A program made the position numbers and the translations under genes. Source: Polytrichum commune (lineage: Eukaryota; Streptophyta; Polytrichopsida; Polytrichales; Polytrichaceae). From it: a DNA stretch of 64,000 bases. How positions within the stretch are numbered: position 1 is the first letter of the stretch; each line of letters starts with the position of its first letter. The notes under the pieces were generated by a model, which ran no database searches, had not been told where the DNA came from, and saw nothing but the letters and a program-made list of their open reading frames with translations. The DNA is taken from the NCBI GenBank assembly GCA_950295325.1, contig OX485805.1, positions 27,887,501 to 27,951,500 on the forward strand, written 5' to 3'. Shown here in pieces: positions 31,420-42,501 of the stretch.

Positions 31420-32635
31420 AGGTTTGGGTTGGCCAGTGGACACACTATCATTTAGAGCCCATCCACACGGTGGGTTTGGGTTTGGGTCGACCTACCCAAA
31501 CCTTGTGGCACGATGGGATCATGGTCATCCAGACTCCATCCAAACAGTGGGGATAAATTGGGTCGACCGACCCAAACCTTTTCGCAAGATGGGTTCAGGC
31601 TCATAACAGAGAGCACCCACACAGTGGGGATGGATTGGGTAGACCGTCCCAAATTATGTAAGGGCAATGGGATGTGTCAAACCTAGTACATGCCCACTGT
31701 GGGATAAGGTTTGGGTCGACCGACCCAAACCTTATAGGGCAGGAAGGGCTCAAAGTCCACCCTAGTACCTGCCTCACATGGGGGTAGGTTTGGGTCGACC
31801 GACCCAAACCTTGAGGGGTAAGATGGACTCCGTGTCCACCCTAGTACCTGCCTCATGAGGGTATAGGTTTGGGTCGACCGACCCAAACCTTGAGGGGTAA
31901 GATGGACTTCGTGTCCACCCTAGTACCTGCCTCATGAGGGTATAGGTTTGGGTCGACGGACCCAAAACTTGAGGGGTAAGATGGACTCCGTGTCCACCCT
32001 AGTACCTGCCTCAGGAGGATATAGGTTTGGGTCGACCGACCCAAACCTTGAGGGGCAGGATGGACTCCGTGTCCACCCTAGTACCTGCCTCATGAGCGTA
32101 TAGGTTTGGGTCGACCGACCCAAACCTTGAGGGCCTGGATGGGCTCCTTGTCCACTCTAGACCCTGCCTCACGAGGGGATAGGTTTGGGTCGACCGACCC
32201 AAACCTTGAGGGCCAGGATGGGCTCCTTGTCCACTCTAGACCCTGCCTCACGAGGGGATAGGTTTGGGTCGACCGACCCAAACTTTGAGGAGCAGGATGG
32301 ACTCCGTGTCCACCCTAGTACCTGCCTCATGAGAGTAAAGGTTTCGGTCGACCGACCCAAACCTTGAGGGGCAAGATGGACTCCGTGTCCACCATAGTAC
32401 CTGCCTCAGGAGGGTATAGGTTTGGGTCGACCGACCCAAACCTTGAGGGCCAGGATGGGCTCCTTGTCCACTCTAGTACCTGCCTCACGAGGGGATAGGT
32501 TTGGATCAGGTTGAAACCCGCCCACACTAGTGGAGGGGTTTGGGTCGACCGACCCAAACCTGATCAGGGTCAGGCTGAAACCCGCCCACAATAGCGGAGG
32601 GGTTTGGGTCGACCGACCCAAACCTGATAAGAGTC
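31420..32635. repeat. 79-bp tandem array of B-type palindromes
   Basis: About fifteen copies of TTTGGGTCG-AC-CGACCCAAA or close variants are spread over 1.2 kb. From about 31706 to 32440 they are exactly 79 bp apart (31706, 31786, 31865, 31944, 32023, 32102, 32181, 32260, 32339, 32418); the outer copies are more diverged. The spacers (CCCTAGTACCTGCCTCA and similar) repeat too, so the array is not CRISPR-like. It starts only 105 bases beyond the Gypsy element and lies 3 kb upstream of the promoter region of locus B. Whether it belongs to B or to a gene lost or displaced to its left cannot be seen. Frames in the array are repeat artefacts. Confidence 0.9.
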
Positions 32636-33062
32636 ACGCTAAAACCCTCAAAATGCGGCGGATAATGCGGCGGATAATCCGAAATGTGTTGTTTTTAAGC
32701 TCATTGCAAAGTTCACGGTGGGCTTCCATGCTGTGGGTAGGTGCTCATGAACTTGCATGCTGTGGATAAGTGCTAATGAACGGTAGCATGCACGAACCTT
32801 GAAGTATAGCTCCGACTAAGAGTTCTCTCTACGAATTCAAGAGTGGGAGAAGAGCAAAAAAGGACAGACTTTTGGGGGGTGCGTCCCTTTATACTATCCA
32901 CCTCCGTTTCTCGGACTTCCTCATTGGATGCCTTTCCCGCCTTGTTCTCCTGCAGAGGTTATTTCAAACCTCCTGACATAATTCCCCGTTTTTTTTTTAT
33001 AGTAGAAAATGCGCATCTTTCAATGCCCCTCTGATACCCCAGCCGTCATATGACTTAGTCTA

Positions 33063-33097
<35 letters not shown>

Positions 33098-33318
33098 CTT
33101 GTGTGGATATGACATACGCCGTTGGGAGGAAGGGTGGCGGCCACATTAATTTTTTCAAGTGTCATGACAGTATATTTTAACAAATATTTTAACTCCATTC
33201 AATGCTTTCAAGTGTAAACCTATTTAGGTGGGGTTTGGGCCATTTGGAGGCTGCAATTATGAAAGGGTTTCCAAGGCTTGAGGCCATTGTCGTGATGAAT
33301 AAAATTATTTATTTGTCT

Positions 33319-33339
33319 CCCCTAAACCCTAAACCCTAG
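33319..33339. repeat. Interstitial telomere-like repeat (CCCTAAA)n
   Basis: CCCTAAACCCTAAACCCTAG, the plant telomere unit, about three copies. Confidence 0.8.
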
Positions 33340-34805
33340 AACATTGCTCTATTATCTCGCATGCAAGTGTGCCAATGAGGAACGTATGTGGACGTTGTTA
33401 AAGGGATACTAACTACCAATGTCGCTTTTTAGTTCAATCTGTTAATGATATTTGAATCCATCTTGAAGTTCACTTCAAGTTTACTAATGTGTGGCCTTCG
33501 TGGCTCTTCGTGGCGCCAACCATCAAATGACATTGCTAATTCCGTGATGAAATAACTACACAAAATATGGGGTGTGTGTTTCATTATATTTAGTGTTGTT
33601 ACCACCCTACTATGCTCAACATTAATGTATCAATAAGTATCATCTATGGTAATATGTGGAATATGTATAAATATGATATCTAGTGTTTGATACCCTATAT
33701 ACAAGCGCATGCACTAAATATCAATAACCATATGAAAGTCAGTGACATAAAATGTAAACTCTCACAATAAGTATCATCTATGGTAATATGTGGAATTTAC
33801 ATGTTTGCAATTAGTGTTAGGAAGGATGTGAAAAGAAAAAATATACGTGAAAGTAGAAGGTAAGCGACACATTTATGTGTAACAGTAATTCTCAAATTAC
33901 ACTCAATATTATCTATGGTAATATGTTGAAGTTACATGTTTGAATATAGTGTTAGTAAGGATATGGAAAAAAAATGATAAAGAAAGATCTCCAATATATC
34001 TTCCAATATCCTATAACAATATTTGTCAAAAAAATTAAAATTATTGTTGATGGGGGTAGACTGTCTCATTTTATGTGCCTATGACATGCACCATTGGGAA
34101 GAAAATGATATTTGATAACTGATTTTGAGAACCCATCCTCCACAACTTCACATTGATGCATTGCATACAAATTAAATTATGTACTTCCAGGATATTACTC
34201 TACTTGGACTCAAATATTATGGTTTATTTCAAATAATATCTTGACAATATATGTGGCAACATTATGAAACTTCATATAGCTGAAGCCACCAAATACAATT
34301 ACAGTTTATGTCGTTATGAAGACTTTCACATGAGGACTTATACATTGAAAACAAGGAATTGATCTCATGACAAATTTGAATAAATTGGCCAACTTTCAAT
34401 TTGCAACAATAAAATGAGAAAAGCTTTAAAAGAACATGTGACGTTTGTAATGTGTGCACACAACGTTGATCCATTGTCCAACATACAAGTGTGGCAATGG
34501 ATAACCTATGTGAAAGGCATTAATGGGAATTCCATCACAAATAGGACTTTTTAGTTCACTCTTTCAAGGATGTTTGAAACTATCATGAAGTCCATTTGAA
34601 ATCTAGTATGAAGATCATATATACTATAATCAAGTTATTATACTCTTATTTTTAGACAGACATTGTTATAACTTAATATTGGTTGACATGATCGTGAGCA
34701 CATATGATTAGGATGTTGTCAAGACAATATACATTTGTATTGGAAACTACAAGCACTAAGGCCCTGTCATTTAACCTTATGTGCCATTCATTTAAGGCTT
34801 GCGGT

Positions 34806-34833
34806 GTTTAGGGTTTAGGGTTTAGGGTTTAGG
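34806..34833. repeat. Interstitial telomere-like repeat (TTTAGGG)n
   Basis: Four consecutive GTTTAGG units in the opposite orientation to the run at 33319. Confidence 0.85.
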
Positions 34834-35589
34834 TTGGAGGGATCATCGAACATCAAGCTTAATGCTTACATGGCTTCATATGATGTTGAACTCCATGGGG
34901 TTGCAGTAGATAAATTTGTAATCTTTGTGTATCTCCCATGTACTTCAAATGTCAACTTCTATGTACTGATATAAATGTTGAATTTAATGCTACTTGGGTG
35001 GGTAATATCCATTGTAGGCTAGAGCCTTATCTTCTACGAACTTGGGTTATAGAAATTACAATAGAGAGCACTTAGTCTAAACCCTTGATCATGTAAATTG
35101 TCACCATATTTTAATTGTTGCACTGTGCAATTGCATTTGAGGATTGCAATATACTTATGAAATACTCCTCTTAGACTTTGTATCGCTCTCATCTTACTCC
35201 ATATGACTACAATATTCAAATACTAAAACAAATAATGGATTCATTCTATGATGTAAGCAATTCCAACGCGGGACCATTGAATTGAACACCATTAAAATCA
35301 GAGTTGGTGATGGTGTTAATTTTGTGCAATACCTTAGGCTATGTTGCTTTTCGATTTTTGGGCTAAGCCGCTATAGATAGCGGCTTAGAAGGCCGGGGCC
35401 GGGCTTCGGCGGGCAGGAGGCCGGGTGGCCGCTAGGCGCCAAGTGTGCACCCCAGAAGCCTCGGGTAGCCACCATCACCAATAAGGTGTTGACACATGGC
35501 AGGGTGGCTGCCCGCGAGGCTTGTGAGCCGTAGATGGGCTCGGGGCGCTCCCATGGCCCAGATTGGGTCCCATGGCGACCCTTCGCTTT

Positions 35590-36060
35590 GTCTATTTAAC
35601 TCCCTCCGCGCCAAGCTCCCTCCTTTCTCTCCCTCATTTCTCACCTTGTCGTGAAGCGGCGCCTCCGCCTAACGCCGCTTCCCACATTCTCTCTCTCATT
35701 CCTTTCCACCTCTCTGATTCTTGTAACCCTCTTCTCTCATTCTCTCTTCTTCTTGTAAGGGTTTAGGAGTGATTGTAGAGTGTGTTTACGGGTTGGGGAA
35801 GTGTTTTTGTGTAGAAATATGCGCATTGAGTGATTTCAGGGTGTGTATGTTGTTTAGGAGTGTTGTTTTGTTTAAAAATACAAGCATTGAGTGATTTCAG
35901 AGTGTGTTTGTTGGTTAGGACTGGAAGCGGCGCCTTTCGACTTACACTCATTCTTTCATTCTTTCATTCTCTCATACTCTCATTCTCTCTTCTCTCATTC
36001 TTCTCGCCGTCTCTCATTCTCTCTTCTTCTTGTAAGGGTTTAGGAGTGATTGTAGTAGGG
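35590..36060 (+). promoter_or_regulatory. CT-rich leader and possible promoter of locus B
   Basis: A TATA-like CTATTTAAC (35592-35600) is followed by CT-rich DNA (CATTCTCTCTTCTTCTTG, repeated at about 35735 and 36015), resembling the leader of locus A. Transcription start is inferred only. Confidence 0.3.
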
Positions 36061-36245
36061 TAGTGTTTTTGTGTAAAAGCATCCGCATTGAATGATTTCA
36101 TAGTGTGTTTGTTGTTTAGGAGTGTTGTTTTGTTTAAAAATACGAGCATTGAGTGATTTCAGAGTGTGTTTGTTGGTTAGGAGTGTGTTTTTGTTTTAAA
36201 GTGCGCCCTTGTAGTGATTTCAGAGTGTTTTTGTTGTTTTGAAGT
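35755..36245. repeat. Imperfect tandem repeat with GAGTGATTTCAGAGTGTGTTTG
   Basis: Units of about 60-70 bp containing GCATTGAGTGATTTCA and GTTTAGGAGTGTTGTTTTG recur at least five times, interrupted by a second copy of the CT-rich leader. No coding potential seen. Confidence 0.7.
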
Positions 36246-36299
36246 GTGTGTGAGTTGTTTGTGAAATCTAGTGAGTGGAATTTTAGTGAATGTTAGTGA

Positions 36300-36391
36300 T
36301 ATCTGAGTGTTCAGGTGTAATCTGATTCTAAGAATCAGATTCGCAAAACCTATTCGCAAAACAGCATCAGATTGGCAGAGCTTGCATCAAG
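36300..36391 (+). other. Possible leader exon of locus B
   Basis: The end is defined by CATCAAG then GTAACTT (donor at 36392). The next acceptor, TTACAG at 37111-37116, stands directly before the start codon of exon 1. The start of this exon is not defined. Confidence 0.35.
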
Positions 36392-36574
36392 GTAACTTAT
36401 CTCACTCAACATAACCTGCTTCTTAGCCTTTAGGGTCTTCATGCATATACAATGCATAAGCATTGTATATGCAGCGTAAAACATTATGGGTGAATATTGA
36501 AACACTACGGTTTCGGTAGACGCCCGAAACCTCTATATAAAACCCCAAACCCATAAAGAATTAACTGGGCAGCT

Positions 36575-36728
36575 AGTTTGGGTCGCTCGACCCAAACTCT
36601 GCAGTTGGTTTGGATCGCTCGACCGAAACTCTGCAGCTGGTTTGGGTCGCTCGACCGAAACTCTGCAGCTGGTTTGGGTCGCTCGACCCAAACTCTGCAG
36701 CTGGTTTGGGTCGAACGACCCAAACTCT
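36575..36728. repeat. 32-bp tandem array of five B-type palindromes
   Basis: Units start at 36575, 36607, 36639, 36671 and 36703, with TTTGGGTCG-CT-CGACCCAAA in the first and fourth, AA centre in the fifth, and single arm changes in the second and third. CTCTGCAG links them. The array lies in the leader intron of locus B. Confidence 0.9.
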
Positions 36729-36982
36729 GCAACCTACAAATCCAATATCCCAAAATAAACATCCTTCCCACCATCAACAAGAAATTATATTCAAATGGCT
36801 ATAATTTGAAATCGTCTGATATTTGTTGGCATGTCCACATACGTCCAGTGCGGCCCTAGAATGTCACCAAAAATTGCTCTCCTGTTGGATAATTTGACCA
36901 CTACACAATATTCAATATATTCATATTCTTAAGACCCGAACTCTACCAATAATTCTTATACGATTAGGCTATTCGAGGCTTG

Positions 36983-37091
36983 GGTTTGGGTCGGTCGACC
37001 CAAACCTATTCATGATGGCCAGTAGAGCACCCTTCAATTTGCACTGATGTTCAATCCAAGTTGAAAAACTTTGGGTCGATCGACCTAAACT
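36983..37091. promoter_or_regulatory. Two single B-type palindromes before the start codon of locus B
   Basis: Sites lie at 36983-37006 (centre GT) and about 37068-37091 (centre AT, one base changed in the right arm). The second ends 25 bases before the start codon, close to the acceptor. Confidence 0.85.
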
Positions 37092-37116
37092 AACAATTTT
37101 GTTTCTGGACTTACAG

Positions 37117-38466
37117 ATGGCCACTAAAAAGAGACCTGGAGAGAGGTGGTTCATGCTCGCCCCAGACCACCTTTGGGAGGAGTACGAAACTCCACAGGAC
37201 GACTCATACGTCCCAAAGGACGGGATCGTTCTTGCGTGGTCCGTTCAGGTTGTGAAAGCCTCCCAGTACAAGCTCTTGTTCGTGGTGAAAGTGGGGACCC
37301 ACGAGCAACACACCTGGGCAACGCTGACGGGATGGGAGGTTGCTTCCGTCCAAGCTCTCGGGGAGCACGTTGACGTTATTCTAGAGAACTCCGCAGTGCA
37401 GAACGTGCATATGTTCATGCACCAATTCTCCGAGGCTTTCGACCCCCTATACGCCAAGGAGACGTGCGTTGACCCGGAGATAATAAAACCGGAGACCATC
37501 TTCATAGATGGCACTGTATCGAACACCAAGGTCGCTAGCAGGTTCACAAAACTGAAACAAGCGATCACGGTTTTGAATAAAGCATTGCAAAGCAAAGCAA
37601 AAACGCAACAGCCTGTCAGGCGGAAGGCCAAGACAGAAGAAGGAGCAGGTTCCTCCAGACCCCAATCTGTGAGGATTCCGCTAGCGGTTCCGGCAGATTC
37701 TAGAAGACTGAGCACTACCTCGACTCCGGCTGACAGCGAGACGCCAACTCCTTCAGGAAGCCGGCAGACGACCCCGTCCGGAAGCCAGCGGACGACCCCG
37801 TCGAAAAGGGCAAGGGAGTCATCAGTCATGACCACCGAGCCAGTTTCGCCAGAGTTGCGGATGCCCAAGCCTGGCCAAGAGGTTGATGCTGGGGAAATTC
37901 AGAAAATCAACGACAATTTTGAGACGAAATGCCTCCATTGCTTCTTCATGGGCAGGGACTTCAAGTTCGAGGTGAACATTGTACAATGCCACCTTGCGCC
38001 ACCTGAAAAGTGTGTCCAAGCCAAGGAGGATGCCTATGTCGACTGGATGGTCGCTCAAATCTTGGGCGGGCAGTTCAAGGACGACAGGCAGACAATTGTC
38101 GTGATGCCCCAGGGGCTAAAAAGAATGCCTACGACTGATATGTGGCCGGCGATTTCTAAAGGAGATTTCTGGCTGATTGACGGCCAGCACAGTGTCGAGG
38201 CCTCCAAAAAAATCGAGCTGATGACTGAATGGGACGACCCCAACAACCAGAAGGAGAAGCTGAAGGTATGGAAGGCACTGGTGGTTTGGTCGGACAACGA
38301 GACCGTCCTCAGTGACATCTCCAGGTTTTTCAACATGGGGAATAAAAAGAGGGCGTATCAGGCATCCTGGATTAGGAATATAATGGCCTCGAGGGATGTG
38401 TGGGAGTTCTATGGCAGGCCTCCCAAGGAAAGGGAGAATGCAAAAGACAAGAACCCAAAATGGGAG
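37117..38466 (+). CDS. Locus B exon 1: N-terminal region with DGQH motif
   Basis: 450 codons, ATG immediately after TTACAG, ending NPKWE before GTGAGT in phase 0. It aligns along its length with exon 1 of loci A and C. The middle is a Thr/Ser/Pro-rich linker with two near-identical SGSxxTTPS repeats and a basic TPSKRARES patch. FWLIDGQHSVEAS stands near residue 354, followed by WKALVVWSDN and FFNMGNKK. No lesion in this exon. GC content and codon use are clearly higher than at locus A, so the paralogues are old or their composition has shifted. Confidence 0.8.
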
Positions 38467-38473
38467 GTGAGTA

Positions 38474-38896
38474 AGTTTGGGTCGATCGACCCAAACTCTT
38501 GTATTGTTTTATTTTCTTCGCAAATTTTGTAGTTTGGGTCGATCGACCCAAACTCTTGGATTGTCTTATAGTCTTCATCAGATTTAAAGTTTGGGTCGAT
38601 CGACCCAAACTCTTGGATTGTCTTATAGTCTTCATCAGATTTAAAGTTTGGGTCGATCGACCCAAACTCTTGGATTGTCTTATAGTCTTCATCAGATTTA
38701 AAGTTTGGGTCGATCGACCCAAACTCTTGGATTGTCTTATAGTCTTCATCAGATTTAAAGTTTGGGTCGATCGACCCAAACTCTTGGATTGTCTTATAGT
38801 CTTCATCAGATTTAAAGTTTGGGTCGATCGATCCAAACTCTTGGATTGTCTTATAGTCTTCATCAGATTTAAAGTTTGGGTCGATCGACCCAAACT
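38474..38896. repeat. 57-bp tandem array of eight B-type palindromes filling intron 1
   Basis: AGTTTGGGTCG-AT-CGACCCAAACT copies start at 38474, 38531, 38588, 38645, 38702, 38759, 38816 and 38873. The seventh has one base change. The spacers are identical from the second copy onward. The array occupies most of intron 1 (38467-38953, 487 bp, against 132 bp at locus A) and begins 7 bases after the donor. Confidence 0.95.
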
Positions 38897-38953
38897 GCTG
38901 TTCCATTTTTTCATGATGTGTTCTCTAACATATGTTCTTGACTTCATGTACAG

Positions 38954-40284
38954 GACTTCAAATACCAGATGATCAATAAATTCTCCTCTATTGACAACGC
39001 TAGCCACAAGCAAAAAAAATATAACGAGCTAAGAGGAGAAATCTACTTGATCACAGCATCCGACTCCGTGTGGACAAAATGGAAGACTGTCTTCGAAAAA
39101 CACGAGACGGGAGACCTCATCGATCCCGACACCGGCATTCTGTACAACCAGACTACGCGCTTCAAGCAAATGAAGCCACTGGTGAGGGAGTTCTTCAGAG
39201 CTCTTCAAGGTCTCTCGGAGACAGAGGTGGGAAAGGCGGCGTCCCACATCCTCCACATGCAGCCGACGGCGAAGAGATGCTGGGTTCACCCGAAGATCGT
39301 CTTCACGAAGCCTAAGATGTTCGTCCCTTCATGCTACACCTTGAAGGAATGGACGGAGAACAGGAAGAAGAAGACGACCATCGTCCAAGAGCTGCACAAG
39401 CTGGTGCCCGAGAAGAAGCTCATCGTGGACGGAGAGGTTGACGAGGCGCACTGGAGGGCATTCAAAGCCGAGTACAAGTTCACCAGTGCATCCATGGCGG
39501 CACTCATGAGGGAGGCGGGAGACGACTTCCTCAGGTCCAAGTTCGTGAAGGGTGGGAGGAACCGGGCGCTTCCCGAACACTCCGCGCGTGCCTTCTCCAA
39601 CTTTATAAAGGAGAAGAAGATCGTCAGGTTTGAGGGCGAAGCTCACTTCAACTTGGTCTCCCTCGAGCCTCTAAAGATCCAAGGTTGGCCGGGCTCTGAT
39701 GCTAGGAAGGCGATCAGGACTGCAGCCGGGGACCGCTTCCCCTTCGGAATGATAGACTTCAGGAACATTCCTGGAGCGTCATTCGAGGGGACAATGAGCA
39801 CCCCGTTTTACGAGCCGTTCTTCACCAAGTTCGTGGACTACGCCAGCCCCAAATTCAGGGAGGTCGACGTCTGGTTGTGGATTGTCGAGGACAGGAGGGC
39901 GGAGCAGGTGTACGAGATCGTGCGTAAATTGCAACCAGAGTACGCCGTCTCAAAATCTCATTACGTTGCTGCACCGGCGGAAGGGGCGTACAGCTCATTG
40001 AAAGACAAGAAGACGAAGATAGTCTGTGTGCTGTGCTTGTACTTCGTGTACAAAGCTGAGCTGCTGAAGGTGCCAAACCATCCTATAGCCCGGATGGAAA
40101 AACTTTTCCAAGTCCCAGAAGGTTGGGCACCAGCAGAAGCTTGTACGACGAGGCGAAGTACGCCAACTACCCCGCGGATGAGCTGCGGATGGATTTTTAC
40201 CTGCGGATGATGAGGACCCTCACGAAGAGGGGGGACTTCATCTTCAACGTCTTCGGGGGCTCCAAACCGGTTTTTGCAGCAATG
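38954..40284 (+). pseudogene. Locus B exon 2: methyltransferase-like domain with a one-base frameshift
   Basis: Bounded by CATGTACAG and GTAAGA. The length of 1331 is one short of a multiple of three. The frame is intact from DFKYQMINKFSSID to FQVPEG near 40125. The continuation homologous to the other loci (LYDEAKYANYPADELRMDFY, then FIFNVFGGSKPVFAAM) is in the next frame from about 40145. The lesion lies between about 40118 and 40145. The degenerate motif-I segment FNVFGGSK is otherwise well preserved. A sequencing error cannot be excluded. As written, translation stops at 40208-40210. Confidence 0.75.
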
Positions 40285-40317
40285 GTAAGAAACTAACCTC
40301 GTGGATGTATATGCCTG

Positions 40318-40339
40318 GTTTGGGTCGAGCGACCCAAAC
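40318..40339. promoter_or_regulatory. B-type palindrome in intron 2 of locus B
   Basis: GTTTGGGTCG-AG-CGACCCAAAC, 33 bases after the donor of the 135-bp intron 2 (40285-40419). Confidence 0.9.
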
Positions 40340-40419
40340 TAACTATTATTGTTTTTTTGGGTGTCATTTTTCCTTATTCTTCATTGGTGATACTAATACT
40401 ATTGATTTGGATTGTGCAG

Positions 40420-41892
40420 ATGTCTGGTTTGAACATCTACTCCTATGTGGAGGATACCGATGTTCAATTCTACAGGACCCAGAAGGCGCTGGCGAAGAGA
40501 ATGGACATCCTCGATTGGATACCCGGATCCTACGTCGAAGAGATCGTCGAGGGGGGCGAGAATCCTTTGGATATGGCGAGGCGAATCAACCCGGGTGAAT
40601 TCGCCATGCGCACCCCCGTTCAATTGCCAGAGCCGCTCATCGGGTTGCATCCGAGCAATCCGTCTATGGGAGCAGGTGGCGAGGTTGCGGAGGAGGGGGA
40701 GGAAGAGGAGGATGAGGAGGAAGCAGAGAAAGTGGAGGGGGAGGTCAAGGAAGGGGCAACAGGATTCACTCAAGAATCCGAGGCCCCTCAGCGGAAGAAG
40801 GCCATGCGAGCTGCCACGCCGCAGAGCAAGCTAGTGCCCGTCCTCACGGTGGCCGACGCGAAGGACATGTATTCGAGGGACGCGACGGCCACCTTCAGGG
40901 AGCGGCGAATGCTGAAGGGGAAGAAATTATACAGCGATTATGCGGTGGAGGAGATGATCGCCATAAGCTCCGAGGACGAGGACGACATGGAGCTCGCGAA
41001 GAGGCTGAGGTCGGATCCTGCCTCCCCCACAGCGTTCGCCGGGATGGTGAGGGTGAAACCCGAGGTCCTCACCGTGGAGGAGGCCAACGCGAAGATGCTC
41101 CGGGACGAGGAGCAACGCGTCCGATTGCAAAAGGCCGCCGCCGAGGAGCCCTCGGTCCGCAACGAAGTCGCGGAGTTGAGGGCTCTCCTGTTGGAGCAGG
41201 AGCGGCAAAGGGCGATGGCCCCACCTCCGTCCCAAGCGGACCTGATCACGCAAGTGATCCAGGGCATGCTGGCGCAGGGATTGGTGATGGCTCCCCCGAG
41301 TTCATTCCCTCACTTGCCCGCAGGCTTCCCTCCACAGGATATCCGCCCGCGGCCGGCGCCGCAGCAGTCCTTCAGCTTCGCGCACTTGCTGCAGCCGCAC
41401 GCCCGCCCTTACGCGCCCGTCCAGCAAGTGGACGACCCCAACCTTTGGCGCGTCCCCGGAGCTTCCAGCTCGTTGGCACCCCCGCCGCTCCGGCCTCCCA
41501 TCCTCTCGCCCCCACAACACCAGCGGGACGACCCCCACATGTTTGGGTCGTCCGACCCAAACAGTGCCCACGTTGCAGCGTCCCAGAGCGACGCTCGCCA
41601 AGCAGCAGGGTTTGGGTCGGCCGACCCAAACCCCGTCCCCGACCAGACCCCGGTGGACGAGCCCATGTTAGATGTTGAAGGCCCGCAAGGGCCTGGTGAT
41701 ACCTCTACTCCTAACCCAGTCGATGAACCAATGCATGATGCGCATGCGGAGGTTGGGTTGGGACAAAGGCCTGACAGTCAGCCTTTGCAGGAGCAGGTTG
41801 CGGCTGACGTCGTCGTCGGAGGCGGCGGTGACAGAGGTGGGGCAACGCACGCGATGCCGGCATCAACGTCGTCGAGGCACGACCAAGGCGAG
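40420..41892 (+). CDS. Locus B exon 3: motif-I end, SIM-like motif, coiled coil, Pro-rich tail
   Basis: 491 codons after GATTGTGCAG. It begins MSGLNIYSYVEDTDV, the counterpart of the second half of methyltransferase motif I. An acidic Glu-rich block follows. KKLYSDYAVEEMIAISSEDE is the SIM-like element, and VRVKPEVLTVEEANAK carries the sumoylation consensus VKPE. Then come a charged coiled coil (about 41080-41230) and a Pro/Gln-rich tail. It ends QGE then GTAATG in phase 0; an in-frame TGA would follow 12 bases into the intron. Compared with locus A the GC content is much higher. Confidence 0.75.
41541..41632. promoter_or_regulatory. Two B-type palindromes inside the coding part of exon 3
   Basis: Sites at 41541-41562 (centre TC) and 41609-41632 (centre GC) are perfect except for the centre and are translated as FGSSDPN and FGSADPN. 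Both lie in the low-complexity tail. Confidence 0.9.
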
Positions 41893-41912
41893 GTAATGCA
41901 CTGACCCCACTC

Positions 41913-41936
41913 AGTTTGGGTCGGTCGACCCAAACT
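41913..41936. promoter_or_regulatory. B-type palindrome in intron 3 of locus B
   Basis: AGTTTGGGTCG-GT-CGACCCAAACT, 20 bases after the donor. Intron 3 runs 41893-42409. A second, different inverted repeat (TTGAACG-CAT-CGTTCAA) lies at 42139-42155 in the same intron. Confidence 0.9.
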
Positions 41937-42409
41937 CCATGGGTCTTTGTCTTCTTGCCTTGGTCGTGTCCCCTACCTACCCTAAACTCACGCACACGTC
42001 TCCCCCCCCCCCGGCACTCGCGCCCTTCGCCACATCCCCCCGACCATTCGTTCGTCCACATACCCCCCGGCTTGCGACGAAGTCTTCATCACGGCGGCCC
42101 GTCTCTTCAATTTTTGCTAGATGTAGAAGTAGGCTAGTTTGAACGCATCGTTCAACGCGGCTCCCCCCAATTAAGATGTACATAGAGCATTGTATACAAT
42201 ATAATCGCCATTTTTTACTCCTATATACTCGTATCCTGTGTTTGAATGTATGTTGTATGCTCTTGCCTCTCTTGTGTCCCTTGTTGCACCCCCTCCAAAA
42301 TGAATCAAATGGTTTTGTGTTTGCACCGAGAACACTCGTTTCTTTAATGCTTCGTTTGGACATAGCATGACATAAGTCGCCCACCGTTTTCTCTCGATCG
42401 TATCCGCAG

Positions 42410-42501
42410 GGCTCGGAGCATAGCGTAGCGGCTCCCCGACGCTCTTCTCCAAGGAGCGGAGAGGGCAGTGCGGCGGCACCCCCGGTTTTACCCGCCCCGC
42501 C
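42410..42501 (+). pseudogene. Locus B exon 4, first part (interrupted by chromovirus)
   Basis: Starts in phase 0 after TATCCGCAG and encodes a Ser/Pro/Ala linker (GSEHSVAAPRRSSPRSG) before the HAD domain. It is interrupted at 42501 by the element; the last five bases (CCGCC, 42497-42501) are the target duplication. Without the element this part plus 49908-50628 totals 813 bases in one open frame, showing that the insertion is the only lesion of this exon. Confidence 0.8.

Larger units (their letters stand above)
32650..35330. other. AT-rich gene-free DNA with microsatellite and telomere-like repeats
   Basis: No gene is visible in 2.7 kb. It contains a (TA)n run at 33065-33094, a short CCCTAAA run at 33319-33339 and a TTTAGGG run of four units at 34806-34833. 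Two diverged AT-rich segments (33640-33790 and 33900-33960) share GTAATATGTGGAA-type words. Confidence 0.5.

Noticed and set aside
31452-32621. Many small frames starting MGRSTQTY in the 79-bp array
   Set aside because: Repeat artefacts shifted by the unit length.
31420-32635. CRISPR-like repeat-spacer pattern
   Set aside because: The spacers are copies of each other and the DNA is eukaryotic; it is a tandem repeat.
38372-39013. Repetitive frames on both strands over intron 1 of locus B
   Set aside because: Same cause; the region is an intron bounded by conserved splice sites.
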